From DAIUCA01 sp964613675 (GTDB lineage Bacteria; Pseudomonadota; Gammaproteobacteria; Competibacterales; Competibacteraceae), in the NCBI GenBank assembly GCA_964613675.1, contig CAZTIH010000035.1, positions 1 to 20,506 of the forward strand: a DNA stretch of 20,506 bases. The letters run 5' to 3'. Position numbers and translations under genes: made by a program. The notes under the pieces were generated by a model that was not told where the DNA came from, ran no database searches, and saw only the letters and a list, made by a program, of their open reading frames with translations. How positions within the stretch are numbered: the stretch's first letter is position 1; the number at the start of each line of letters is the position of its first letter. This document shows positions 1-7,031 of the stretch, piece after piece.

Positions 1-264
1 CGGCGAGGCGATACCACTTCACCGCCTCAGCATCGTCCTGCGCTACGCCCCGACCGCCCGCGTACATCATGCCTAAGTAGTTCTGCGCGTCCGCATTTTT
101 TTGCTCTGCGGCGAGGCGAACCCACTTCACCGCCTCAGCATCGTCCTGCGCTACGCCGCGTCCTTGTAAGTACAAACCCCCTAAACCCACTTGCCCACCT
201 GGATGTCCTTGCTCTGCGGCGAGGCGATACCACTTCAACGCCTCAGCATCGTCTTTCTCAACCC
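1..264 (-). repeat. 108-bp tandem DNA repeats coding for Sel1 units
   Basis: Three copies of a motif of about 49 bases start at 1, 109 and 217, exactly 108 bases (36 codons) apart. The first two copies differ at only a few bases. They encode consecutive Sel1 units within the kinase gene. The first copy is cut by the window edge, so the array may continue. Such nucleotide identity between repeats suggests recent duplication or gene conversion. Confidence 0.85.
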
Positions 265-2236
265 CCTCTTTACCTTCCTCGTATCGGTCGCCCAATTGGT
301 GCTGCGCGTCTGCATTCCCACGCTCTGCACGCCTCAACAGCACCGCCGTACTCATCGGTTTGCCCGTCAACTTCACCAGTACCTCATCAAAATCTTGCGG
401 GCGCTCACGCGGCTCTGGGTCAGTGCACCGGTCCAATAAATCCGCCAGTTTCTCATCCCCCAATTCCCGCCACTGCCGCCGCGTTGGGGTGACTGTCCTA
501 AACAATACTTGCAATATCGTTCTCCCAAAGCTGTAAACATCCGAATAGGGACCAATTGGCACATCGGCCCGCACCCCCAATTGTTCTGGCGGCGCATAGT
601 CCTGCGTCCCCAGTGCCGATCCCGACCCCACCACCGTATTCGCATGACGATTTGTCGTATCGCTCACCTGCGTTCCCAATCCAAAGTCAATGATCTGAAC
701 GGAAAATTGCTTGCCCCGTCGTTGAATCAAAATGTTGTCGGGTTTCAGATCGCGATGCAGCACATTCGCGTTGTGGGCCGCCTGCATTCCTTCAGCGATC
801 TGCTGCGCCAGTTCCCGCCCGCTCTCCGCATCCCATTTCACCTGCCCCAAATCCTCCTTCAGCGACACACTCTCAAACCACGGCATCACCAAATAAGGCC
901 GCTTACCCTCCGCATCCGCAAAATCACAGTCGTCTATCGTCATAATCGACGGATGCCGCAAGCTCGCCAGAATCCGCGCCTCCCGAAAGACATCCTCTGC
1001 ACTGCGGCCCAGTTCCTCCAGATACAGATTTTTGATGACCTTGGGTTGGTGCAGCAGCTTATGCTGCGCGAAATAGACAACACCGAATCCCCCTGCGCCC
1101 AAAACCTTCTTCACCTCGTATTTGCGCAGATCGCACGGTGCGTACCGCAGCGGCTCAAGGGCCATCGCCACCTGCAAGTCCGCCAGGGCTTCCTCATAAC
1201 GCGCCCCCTCCAAGTGAGTGCAAAACGCATTAAACCGCGCTTGCGCCTGTTGGTGACGATCCGTGGACACCTGGGCCAATTCCTCAAATTGTGCGGCGGC
1301 CTCTTTCGTGTTTCCGGTACCCAGCAGCAGACGCCCCATCAAATCCAACATCTCGGGCAAGCGCCGAGCCTCATTGGGCAAAGCGCGGTATCGCCGCAAT
1401 AGTGCTTCGATTTCAGAACGCCGATGAACAAATGTTCTGCTGTCCTGAGGCCGAACCGATCCCGAGGCCCATTGTTCCACTCGGTCGAACTCTTTCCGTA
1501 TCTCTTCGCGCAATAGGGCAAGTTCCTGACGCACTTCATCCCGCACATCCAACAGCGCCTCGCAAATCGTTGCGGATTCGTCCCGCATTAACTGACCAAG
1601 CGTCTCCAAGCCTGCTGCCTGTCCTCGAGACAGCGTGTTCAGAGCGTCCTGTTGCCAATCTGCTTGTAACCGAGAGTTGTTCGCGATTTCCTGCCGTAAG
1701 TAGAACGAAAACACGGCAATGAGCAGAGGTGTCCCAATATCATCGATGGGTTTTGCAATCAGCACCGCCAGTTTCGGAAAATCGTTCTTTAACCCGTTAC
1801 AGAGTTCGGAAATGGCTTGTTTCGCACCGTGAATCAAATCATTCGGGGCGCTGTAACGATTCCAACGAGTTGCCGTTTGCGCAATTTCGTCGTGAACGGG
1901 CTTCAATTGCACACTGTCGAGGGCATTTCGCAACTCGGTTTGAAGGGCTTTTCTTTGGTCGGCGCTGAAGTCTTGGGCGATCTGAGCCGCGAACTGTTTC
2001 ACTTCTGTTCGCGTGAACCATGTTGCAATCGCACCGCACCAGGTTGCCTGCCCGACCGCCAGTTGTAATGTCTGAAAAGTTTTCTGATGAGCGTTACAGA
2101 TTGCGATAGGGAGAGCTTGGCTCGAATCGGAAAAATGTTGGTTCAATCGTCCGCTCAGCTCTTCCCCCGCCTTTCCAATCGCTTCTCGCATTGCCTGCCG
2201 CAATACAAAACTCACTACGCTACTGATCGCGCTCAT
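1..2236 (-). CDS. Serine/threonine protein kinase with Sel1 repeats (C-terminus beyond window)
   Basis: The minus frame stays open for 745 codons and runs off the window start. The protein kinase domain begins near residue 373 with a glycine loop (LGAGGFGVVY). The probable ATP-binding lysine is K402 in KVIKNL, the catalytic loop HRDLKPDN has D496 and N501, the magnesium motif DFG has D517, and the APE-like motif reads APPEQ. All key residues are present, so an active kinase is expected. From about residue 628 come Sel1-like repeats (36-residue units with DDAEAVKWYRLAAEQ), usual protein-protein scaffolds. The first 372 residues match no domain I recognise. They include one hydrophobic segment near residue 165-180, then a charged, probably coiled-coil stretch, then TPR-like helices just before the kinase. 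The ATG at 2236 follows a weak GGA. A poor sigma-70-like promoter (TTGAAA, 16 nt, TAACTT) lies at 2294-2321. Substrate and role are unknown. Confidence 0.9.
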   Translation of the reverse strand, partial: MSAISSVVSFVLRQAMREAIGKAGEELSGRLNQHFSDSSQALPIAICNAHQKTFQTLQLAVGQATWCGAIATWFTRTEVKQFAAQIAQDFSADQRKALQTELRNALDSVQLKPVHDEIAQTATRWNRYSAPNDLIHGAKQAISELCNGLKNDFPKLAVLIAKPIDDIGTPLLIAVFSFYLRQEIANNSRLQADWQQDALNTLSRGQAAGLETLGQLMRDESATICEALLDVRDEVRQELALLREEIRKEFDRVEQWASGSVRPQDSRTFVHRRSEIEALLRRYRALPNEARRLPEMLDLMGRLLLGTGNTKEAAAQFEELAQVSTDRHQQAQARFNAFCTHLEGARYEEALADLQVAMALEPLRYAPCDLRKYEVKKVLGAGGFGVVYFAQHKLLHQPKVIKNLYLEELGRSAEDVFREARILASLRHPSIMTIDDCDFADAEGKRPYLVMPWFESVSLKEDLGQVKWDAESGRELAQQIAEGMQAAHNANVLHRDLKPDNILIQRRGKQFSVQIIDFGLGTQVSDTTNRHANTVVGSGSALGTQDYAPPEQLGVRADVPIGPYSDVYSFGRTILQVLFRTVTPTRRQWRELGDEKLADLLDRCTDPEPRERPQDFDEVLVKLTGKPMSTAVLLRRAERGNADAQHQLGDRYEEGKEGVEKDDAEALKWYRLAAEQGHPGGQVGLGGLYLQGRGVAQDDAEAVKWVRLAAEQKNADAQNYLGMMYAGGRGVAQDDAEAVKWYRLA

Positions 2237-2370
2237 TTTTGGGTTCCATAGATTGAAATTGCTTCACAGTACCAGGAGAAAGTTCGTTACTCCAAGTTAG
2301 TACAGAGCCCTCGCTTTTCAAATTTCCAGTAGAGGGGGAAGCAATTTGCGAACCCTAATTTATTCAACTG

Positions 2371-2480
2371 CCTAGGGCGTTTGCAGGTTCGGAAATCGTG
2401 TTCTGTAGGCGTCCTAGGGCGTCGGGGATGGGCACTTCGCTAAAAGTGCTCTTCCCACCCCTCATTCCGTGAACGCCCTA
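2371..2480. repeat. Small inverted-repeat element, possibly MITE-like
   Basis: TAGGGCGTT at 2373-2381 is matched by its perfect inverse AACGCCCTA at 2472-2480. A direct copy of CCTAGGGCGT occurs at 2371-2380 and again at 2413-2422. Between them a hairpin with a 6-bp stem (GCACTT/AAGTGC, 2432-2449) is flanked by G-rich and C-rich runs that can extend the pairing imperfectly. It codes for nothing obvious and ends inside the Uma2 fragment. A miniature mobile element is one reading, but the right arm also fits Uma2 coding sequence, so part of the symmetry may be chance. The rest of 2237-2370 shows only the kinase leader. Confidence 0.35.
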
Positions 2481-2638
2481 CCGTTAGGCAAGAGGCGTTG
2501 CAATTCAAAGGCAATGCGGGTTTGCAATAGATAATGCAGATTACTTGCAGGACTCATTTCAATGTGCCCCTGTGCATTGAGTTCGATTTTGAACGGCAAG
2601 TCATGCAAAGACGGGTGTTCAAGCACTTCATAGCGCAC
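2462..2638 (-). pseudogene. Truncated Uma2-family (DUF820) endonuclease fragment
   Basis: A 58-codon open stretch from a GTG at 2638 resembles the N-terminal third of Uma2-family putative PD-(D/E)XK nucleases: HPSLHDLPFKIELN, then HIEMSPAS, then NGRAFTE where intact members continue with Cys-Pro and the catalytic region. Here a TGA follows immediately, and no in-frame continuation matches the family, which is usually about 190-230 residues. The catalytic core is therefore absent. The frame is also open upstream through the adjacent IS200/IS605-like end to a GTG at 2752, but that part is translated transposon end. The GGGGAGG of that end would act as ribosome binding site for the GTG at 2638. 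A decayed gene is the best reading. Confidence 0.65.
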
Positions 2639-2644
2639 CTTTTG

Positions 2645-2677
2645 ACATCCTCCCCGCCCTGAAGGACGGGGATTCCG
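2645..2677 (-). mobile_element. Orphan IS200/IS605-type end with conserved palindrome
   Basis: The stretch has the characteristic end found next to tnpB genes of IS200/IS605/IS1341 elements: on the minus strand GGAATCCCCGTCCT followed by TCAGGGCGGGGAGGATGTC. It folds as CCCCG-C-CCT / AGG-A-CGGGG at 2652-2671 with a two-base loop. In complete elements this end is also the 3' part of the omega RNA that guides TnpB. No TnpA or TnpB coding sequence is recognisable in the 300 bases on its inner side, so this is either a relic or the end of a non-autonomous palindromic derivative. The Uma2 fragment begins directly outside it. Confidence 0.65.
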
Positions 2678-2970
2678 GCGTTGTTTAAGCGGTTCTTGCG
2701 GACTTTGCAAAAACCGTTCGGCGGGTTCCTGTTGCCGGCGGTACCACTTCACCGTTCGCTTGGCAGGCTAACTGGGCGTGTTGGTGGGAACGGCGCTGTT
2801 CGCTGTACCACGAGAGTTTGCAGGCGATTTCTTCGAGCAAAGGGGGGTATGGTGCGGATTCGAGTTCTGATGACGACGGTTGTGGTGGTTGCGACTGATG
2901 GCGTGCATGCACTGTTGAAGTCTCAGCATCCCGCCCAAGAATGCGCCTTATCATCTGGAGTTCATAATTA
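2678..2970 (-). other. Unassigned accessory stretch with a short open frame
   Basis: These roughly 290 bases hold no gene I recognise. A minus frame at 2685-2954 is open for 89 codons (contains PYPPLLEEIACKLSWYSEQ), and an overlapping minus frame continues into the Uma2 fragment with a glutamine- and glutamate-rich run (WYRRQQEPAERFLQSPQE). The composition of these two pieces could be one helical protein split by a frameshift, but I find no family match. Neither has a convincing ribosome binding site. Most likely decayed coding sequence or mobile-element interior. Confidence 0.3.
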
Positions 2971-2981
2971 GGTATGAGCTT

Positions 2982-3047
2982 AGAGTACGATGCTCCCTTG
3001 CTTTTGGGAGTTATGGGTGCTCACTTTTCGGGCACTCAGCGTACTTT
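2982..3047 (+). other. Compact element able to fold as a three-way junction
   Basis: Three nested pairings account for nearly the whole stretch. The closing stem is AGTACG (2984-2989) with CGTACT (3040-3045), extendable by two pairs. The first hairpin is GCTCCC (2992-2997) with GGGAGT (3006-3011). The second is GGTGCTC (3016-3022) with GGGCACT (3030-3036), including G-U pairs that favour the plus-strand transcript. A TTTT run (3045-3048) overlaps and follows the closing stem, as in an intrinsic terminator read on the plus strand. It could be a small RNA, a folded transposon end or a dispersed repeat. It lies 39 bases beyond the 3' end of the tRNA gene. Confidence 0.45.
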
Positions 3048-3086
3048 TGACCTCGATTCCGTTAAGTTTTTAAGCTTTAACGACAT

Positions 3087-3159
3087 TGGAGACGAGGGGA
3101 ATCGAACCCCTGACCTCGACAGTGCGATTGTCGCGCTCTCCCAACTGAGCTACGTCCCC
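3087..3159 (-). tRNA. tRNA-Ala (anticodon CGC)
   Basis: The 73-nt cloverleaf is complete: acceptor GGGGACG/CGTCTCC, D stem GCTC/GAGC, anticodon stem CGACA/TGTCG, loop ATCGCAC with U33 and anticodon CGC, T stem AGGGG/CCCCT with TTCGATT loop, and discriminator A. The G3-U70 wobble pair, the main alanine identity element, is present, which confirms the assignment independently of the anticodon. It decodes GCG. The genome does not encode CCA after the discriminator (the next bases are ATG), so CCA must be added enzymatically. Confidence 0.96.
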
Positions 3160-3175
3160 GAAAACGAGGCGCGGG

Positions 3176-3204
3176 AACATACCTAAATCGCTTGCGCTTG
3201 CCAA
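3176..3204 (-). promoter_or_regulatory. Sigma-70 promoter of tRNA-Ala
   Basis: On the minus strand TTGGCA (3204-3199) and TATGTT (3181-3176) are separated by exactly 17 bases, matching the -35 and -10 consensus at five and four of six positions. A GC-rich run (GCGCC) follows between the -10 box and the predicted start, the usual discriminator of growth-controlled stable RNA genes. Transcription would begin about 10 bases before the tRNA. The -35 lies in the 3' end of the upstream kinase-like gene. Confidence 0.65.
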
Positions 3205-4064
3205 GCCCCCAACGCGGTTCGCCGACTAAAAATCTGCACCGCCCGCGTACACACGGCGATTTCACGCCAGGCTAATTCCCGTATCACGCCGTCCAAAGCA
3301 ATCTTGCGCGGTGATGTCTCCGGTAAAAAAACCCGTTTGCCTTGCCAAGAATGATGCGGGCGCGGTGTCCCCCACCACGCTAATCCTTGCGACCACAACG
3401 CCTCCGCTCGACCTCGCGGGAACCACCGCCATAAGGCCATCTCGCCATCATCTATCGCGTGCGAAAACCACGGTTTACCTCGAAAATACCTTCCATTGCT
3501 CACAACAAGTCGGTTAATCGGTCGAGGGTCTAAACGGCTACCCTCCCACTGCAACGACACAAATTCGCCGTATTCCCCCGTCTCCCACCAATTTGTTGGA
3601 TGAAAAATCTCAAGGTGGCTCAACGCAAATGCCATGGTCTCCTCGTAAACCACCTTCAATACATCAACTGATCGGGTGTGCCGTCCCAAAATCGCCTGCA
3701 CTGCCGTATCAAAATCCGCTTGGCCAAGGTTTTTTAGCCCATCCTGCTGTCCCCCCAGTGGCAACAGGCCAATCTGCAAGGATTCGGGTGAAATTTCAGC
3801 TTTCTGGGCGTGCAACAATAATCCTTCAATCACCCGTTGATGAAATCCATCCTCCCCTGCACTGATGAAGCAACGTTCCCCTAAATCGAGCTGCTGGGCC
3901 GTCCAGTCGGAAAGCGAGTCCTGTGGGTCTATCCAGCGGGTTTGCAACGACCAACCCCCGCTGCGCAACCAGTTCAGCGCCTGTTCAAGTTGTTGTTGAT
4001 GAGGCGGTTCGAGCGGCGTTTTAACCAGTAAAACCGCCGAATTTTCGGAAAAATTCGCATTCAA
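3183..4064 (-). CDS. Divergent diacylglycerol kinase-like protein
   Basis: This 293-residue protein has the outline of the DAGK/YegS lipid kinase fold. AGEDGFHQRVIEGLL (residues 69-83) lines up with the nucleotide-binding motif GGDGT...V.NGL, and LLPLGGQQDGLKNLG (100-114) lines up with the PLGTxNDxA..LG motif. Length also agrees with the family. The motifs are degenerate: the second Gly of GGDGT is Glu, its Thr is Phe, and the usual Asn of the second motif is Gln. Catalytic activity is therefore uncertain. No signal peptide or membrane span is seen. The gene starts 9 bases after the sufT stop codon with only a weak, distant AGG, so it is probably translated from the end of the suf transcript. 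A link to iron-sulfur biology rests only on position. Confidence 0.6.
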   Translation of the reverse strand: MNANFSENSAVLLVKTPLEPPHQQQLEQALNWLRSGGWSLQTRWIDPQDSLSDWTAQQLDLGERCFISAGEDGFHQRVIEGLLLHAQKAEISPESLQIGLLPLGGQQDGLKNLGQADFDTAVQAILGRHTRSVDVLKVVYEETMAFALSHLEIFHPTNWWETGEYGEFVSLQWEGSRLDPRPINRLVVSNGRYFRGKPWFSHAIDDGEMALWRWFPRGRAEALWSQGLAWWGTPRPHHSWQGKRVFLPETSPRKIALDGVIRELAWREIAVCTRAVQIFSRRTALGAWQAQAI

Positions 4065-4073
4065 ATCAATAAC

Positions 4074-4460
4074 CTACATAAGGTTGAGTTCGAGTTTAGC
4101 CTTCAAAGACATCATTTCTTGCGTCCAAGAAGGCTCCCAAACCAACTGTACATCGACTTCCTGCACGCCCTCGACCGTTTTCACCGCATTGCTGACCCAG
4201 ACCGGCATCTCATTGGCCACCGGACACCCCGGTGCGGTTAGCGTCATCTGCACCGCCACATTCCCCTGCGCATCAATCTGCAAGTCGTAAATCAGTCCTA
4301 ACTCGTAGATATTAACGGGAATTTCGGGATCGTAGACGGTCTTAAGCGCCTGAATAACACCCTCTTTCATCTCTTCGATATCCAGCGTTTTCTGCGACGC
4401 CGCCGCTAACTCTGGATTGGCGCGGACTTCTTCGGGACGGATCGCGCGATTCAAAAACAT
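4074..4460 (-). CDS. sufT: SufT, iron-sulfur maturation factor (MIP18/DUF59 family)
   Basis: The 128-residue product is a single MIP18-like domain with the family's landmarks: DPEIPVNIYELGLIY (residues 44-58), MTLTAPGCPVA (72-82) with the conserved C79, and the C-terminal LVWEPSWTQEMMS. SufT-type proteins support maturation of Fe-S proteins, especially under high demand. They act as accessory or carrier factors rather than as the scaffold. The ATG at 4460 is chosen because it follows AGGAG with an 8-base spacing and opens the conserved region. An in-frame upstream extension to 4733 would lie inside sufS and lacks homology. The gene follows sufS by 22 bases and is last of the recognised suf genes. 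Confidence 0.93.
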   Translation of the reverse strand: MFLNRAIRPEEVRANPELAAASQKTLDIEEMKEGVIQALKTVYDPEIPVNIYELGLIYDLQIDAQGNVAVQMTLTAPGCPVANEMPVWVSNAVKTVEGVQEVDVQLVWEPSWTQEMMSLKAKLELNLM

Positions 4461-4482
4461 CGGTTTTCTCCTGTAATCAAGG

Positions 4483-5712
4483 CTATTGTGAAAGCAACTG
4501 ACGAACGACCGCCAGCTTCTCAAAGAAAATATCGACTTCTGCAAACGTATTATACGCTGCAAAAGAGGCCCGCATGGTCGAAGACACTCCGTAACGCCGC
4601 AACAACGGTTGGGTGCAATGATGTCCCGTTCTGATCGCAATTCCAAATTGATCGAGCAGCGTTCCAATATCTTGCGGATGACCATCGTTGCAGACAAATG
4701 AAAGTACAGCCGCTTTATGTCTCGCTTCCCCAATAACCCGCATTCCTTCCGTATTTTTTGCGTGTTCTGTCGCGTACTTCAGAAGCTGTTGCTCGTGATC
4801 TGCAATATTTTGCAAACCGATCTGAGTTACCCAATCAATCGCCGCACCCAACCCAATCGCCTCTACAATTGGCGGGGTCCCCGCTTCAAATTTATTGGGC
4901 AAATCGGCAAACGTGGTCTGTTCAAAAGCCACTTGGTCGATCATATCCCCGCCCCCATTGTCGGGAGACATGTCTGATAACCACTGTTCTTTACCAAATA
5001 GAACCCCAATGCCATTCGGTCCGTAAAGTTTATGGCCTGAAAAGACATAAAAATCACAATCCAGATCTTGAACATCGACTTTCAGATGAGGCACCGCTTG
5101 AGAACCATCCACGACGACCGGAATTCCTTTCTGATGGGCACGTTCAATCATTTCCCGAACGGGGTTGATCGTCCCCAACGTATTGGAAACCTGAGTGATG
5201 GCCACAAGTTTTGGGGACTCCGCCAGCAATGTGTCGTAATGATCGAGATCGAGTTCACCCCATTCATCTATCGAAATGGGCTTCAGAACAGCGCCCACCA
5301 ATTGCCATGGCACGATGTTCGCGTGATGTTCCATCGTGGAAACGATCACCGAATCCCCCGGTTGCAAACGAGGCTTCAGAAAGCTACGCGCCACTAAATT
5401 CAGAGAGGCCGTCGCCCCACCAGTGAACACGATTTCTCGCGGCGTAGCGGCATTCAGAAACGCCCGAACCTTCTCCCGAGACAAATCGAAAGCACGAGTC
5501 GATTCCTCCGCCAAAGTGTGTACGGCGCGGTGAATGTTTGAATAGTAGTGACGGTAACAATCCGTGATGGCCTCAATGACGCCTTGGGGCTTTTGCGTAG
5601 TAGCCGCATTATCTAAATAAATCAGTGGCTTACCGTGAATCAATCGCTGTAAAATCGGAAACTGTTCGCGGATCGCCTGTACGTCATATTGAACATTGGC
5701 AGCAGCATTCAC
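4483..5712 (-). CDS. sufS: SufS cysteine desulfurase
   Basis: This is a pyridoxal-phosphate enzyme of about 409 residues that takes sulfur from cysteine as an enzyme-bound persulfide, giving alanine. The PLP lysine lies in FSGHKLYGPNG (K228) and the catalytic cysteine in RTGHHCTQP (C366). The short loop around this Cys is typical of group II (SufS/CsdA) enzymes, which normally depend on a SufE or SufU acceptor. Length is standard. Two GTG starts are possible. The one at 5712 is preferred because GGAG sits 8 bases before it, while the GTG at 5721 overlaps both that GGAG and the sufD stop. Translation is probably coupled to sufD. No sufE or sufU lies next to it. Confidence 0.95.
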   Translation of the reverse strand: MNAAANVQYDVQAIREQFPILQRLIHGKPLIYLDNAATTQKPQGVIEAITDCYRHYYSNIHRAVHTLAEESTRAFDLSREKVRAFLNAATPREIVFTGGATASLNLVARSFLKPRLQPGDSVIVSTMEHHANIVPWQLVGAVLKPISIDEWGELDLDHYDTLLAESPKLVAITQVSNTLGTINPVREMIERAHQKGIPVVVDGSQAVPHLKVDVQDLDCDFYVFSGHKLYGPNGIGVLFGKEQWLSDMSPDNGGGDMIDQVAFEQTTFADLPNKFEAGTPPIVEAIGLGAAIDWVTQIGLQNIADHEQQLLKYATEHAKNTEGMRVIGEARHKAAVLSFVCNDGHPQDIGTLLDQFGIAIRTGHHCTQPLLRRYGVSSTMRASFAAYNTFAEVDIFFEKLAVVRQLLSQ

Positions 5713-5717
5713 GGGGT

Positions 5718-7031
5718 TCACTCCTTTAAGTAACGGCCTAATTCATCGCTCAACCGTGCAATCAGCGACGGCGGTTGCAGCATCTCGAAGGTTTCGTGCG
5801 CAAAAGCCTTGACTAACATCTGTTGGGCCGTCGCTTTCGGAATACCCCGCGCTTGCAGATAAAACAGCGCGTCTTGATCTAAAAAACCCGTTGTCGAGCC
5901 ATGAGAACATTTAACATCATCTGCATAAATCTCTAAACGCGGATTGGACTGCCCATGAGCCTGCGTGGAGAGCAGCAAATTACGGCTCTGCTGGAAAGCA
6001 TCCGTCTTCTGCGCCCCCTTCGCGACGCGAATGAGTCCATCAAAATAGCCCTGCGAACGATCTTGCAGAACAAATTTGAAATTCTGGTGACTCGTAGTGT
6101 GCGGCACATTGTGCGCTACAGACAGATGATAATCCGCTAACCGTTGCCCGTGTCCCACGCCAAGCCCCCACAACGCCCCATGAGCTTGTTCGCCATTCAG
6201 ATTCACCGCTACATCTGTACGACTGAGCTTGCCATTGAAGTTCAGAAAATGAACCTGTGAACGACTCGCTGCGGCTTGGTGAATCTGTAGCGTTCCGAGA
6301 TGGCCAGCGTCTGGGCTGTCGAATTGCAATTGCACATAATTCAACACCGCGCCTCGGCCCAAAATAATTTGGGTGTAAGGACACGTTAGATACGCATTTT
6401 CACCGTGAAATTCGACGATGACCGTTGCTTGGGAATTGTCTTCTAAAAAAATGGTGTTTCTAGGGTAATTCGTGTGCTTTTCTCCGCCACTCCAAAAAAT
6501 GAGCTGAATGGGCGATTCCCACTGCTGATCTTTGGGCACACGAATAACGGCACCATCTCGAAAAAATGCCTCATTTAACGCATTAAACGGATGGCTAACG
6601 ATAATGGCATTTTGAGTGAGTGAACTCGATAATAGCGTCTCTCTTTCGGAAGGGGCTAATTGACTAATCGCCGTCACCCCACCATCGCTAATGGGCTGCT
6701 TTAACGGTTGGCTGAGTTCTTCATTAAAAAATCCGTTGCTAAACACCAATCGTTGCTTAACTTCGTCGCCCGTGGAAGGTAATTCGGACGCCAGTACGGT
6801 AGTCGGTTCGGCTAACGAAAATGCCTCATTGTGGGCAAATGCCCGCACCTCTGTCGTACGCCACGCCTCCTGTTTGCGTTCAGGCAGACCGCATTGCAAA
6901 AAACGATTAAACGCTTGTTTTCGCAAATTTTTTTGAAGATCACTCTCGTGTTGTTGAGTGGTCATGAGCGCATCAAATTGGCGATGGTAATGTGCTATCG
7001 CCCCCGTCGTTTCGTCCATTGAAGGCTTCAT
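5718..7031 (-). CDS. sufD: SufD, Fe-S scaffold complex subunit
   Basis: SufD (437 residues) forms the SufBC2D scaffold in the cytoplasm, where clusters are built before transfer. The C-terminal beta-helix region carries DDVKCSHGSTTG. Its H377 corresponds by position to E. coli H360, proposed to act with a SufB cysteine as nascent cluster ligand. The following segment (DQDALFYLQARGIPKATAQ and the alpha-helical end) is typical of SufB/SufD. The ATG at 7031 overlaps the sufC stop codon by 4 bases (ATGA), with GGAGG 4 bases before it. The C-terminus ends at sufS. Confidence 0.95.
   Translation of the reverse strand: MKPSMDETTGAIAHYHRQFDALMTTQQHESDLQKNLRKQAFNRFLQCGLPERKQEAWRTTEVRAFAHNEAFSLAEPTTVLASELPSTGDEVKQRLVFSNGFFNEELSQPLKQPISDGGVTAISQLAPSERETLLSSSLTQNAIIVSHPFNALNEAFFRDGAVIRVPKDQQWESPIQLIFWSGGEKHTNYPRNTIFLEDNSQATVIVEFHGENAYLTCPYTQIILGRGAVLNYVQLQFDSPDAGHLGTLQIHQAAASRSQVHFLNFNGKLSRTDVAVNLNGEQAHGALWGLGVGHGQRLADYHLSVAHNVPHTTSHQNFKFVLQDRSQGYFDGLIRVAKGAQKTDAFQQSRNLLLSTQAHGQSNPRLEIYADDVKCSHGSTTGFLDQDALFYLQARGIPKATAQQMLVKAFAHETFEMLQPPSLIARLSDELGRYLKE

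Noticed and set aside
1..264. Regularly spaced repeats considered as a CRISPR array
   Set aside because: The repeats are exactly 36 codons apart, in frame within a gene, and encode Sel1 units; there are no unique spacers of normal size.
509..1402. Long plus-strand open frame of 297 codons
   Set aside because: It lies antisense to the kinase gene, whose frame contains all catalytic motifs; the plus product has no recognisable domain.
4461..4733. N-terminal extension of sufT
   Set aside because: It overlaps sufS coding, lacks homology, and a good ribosome binding site precedes the ATG at 4460.
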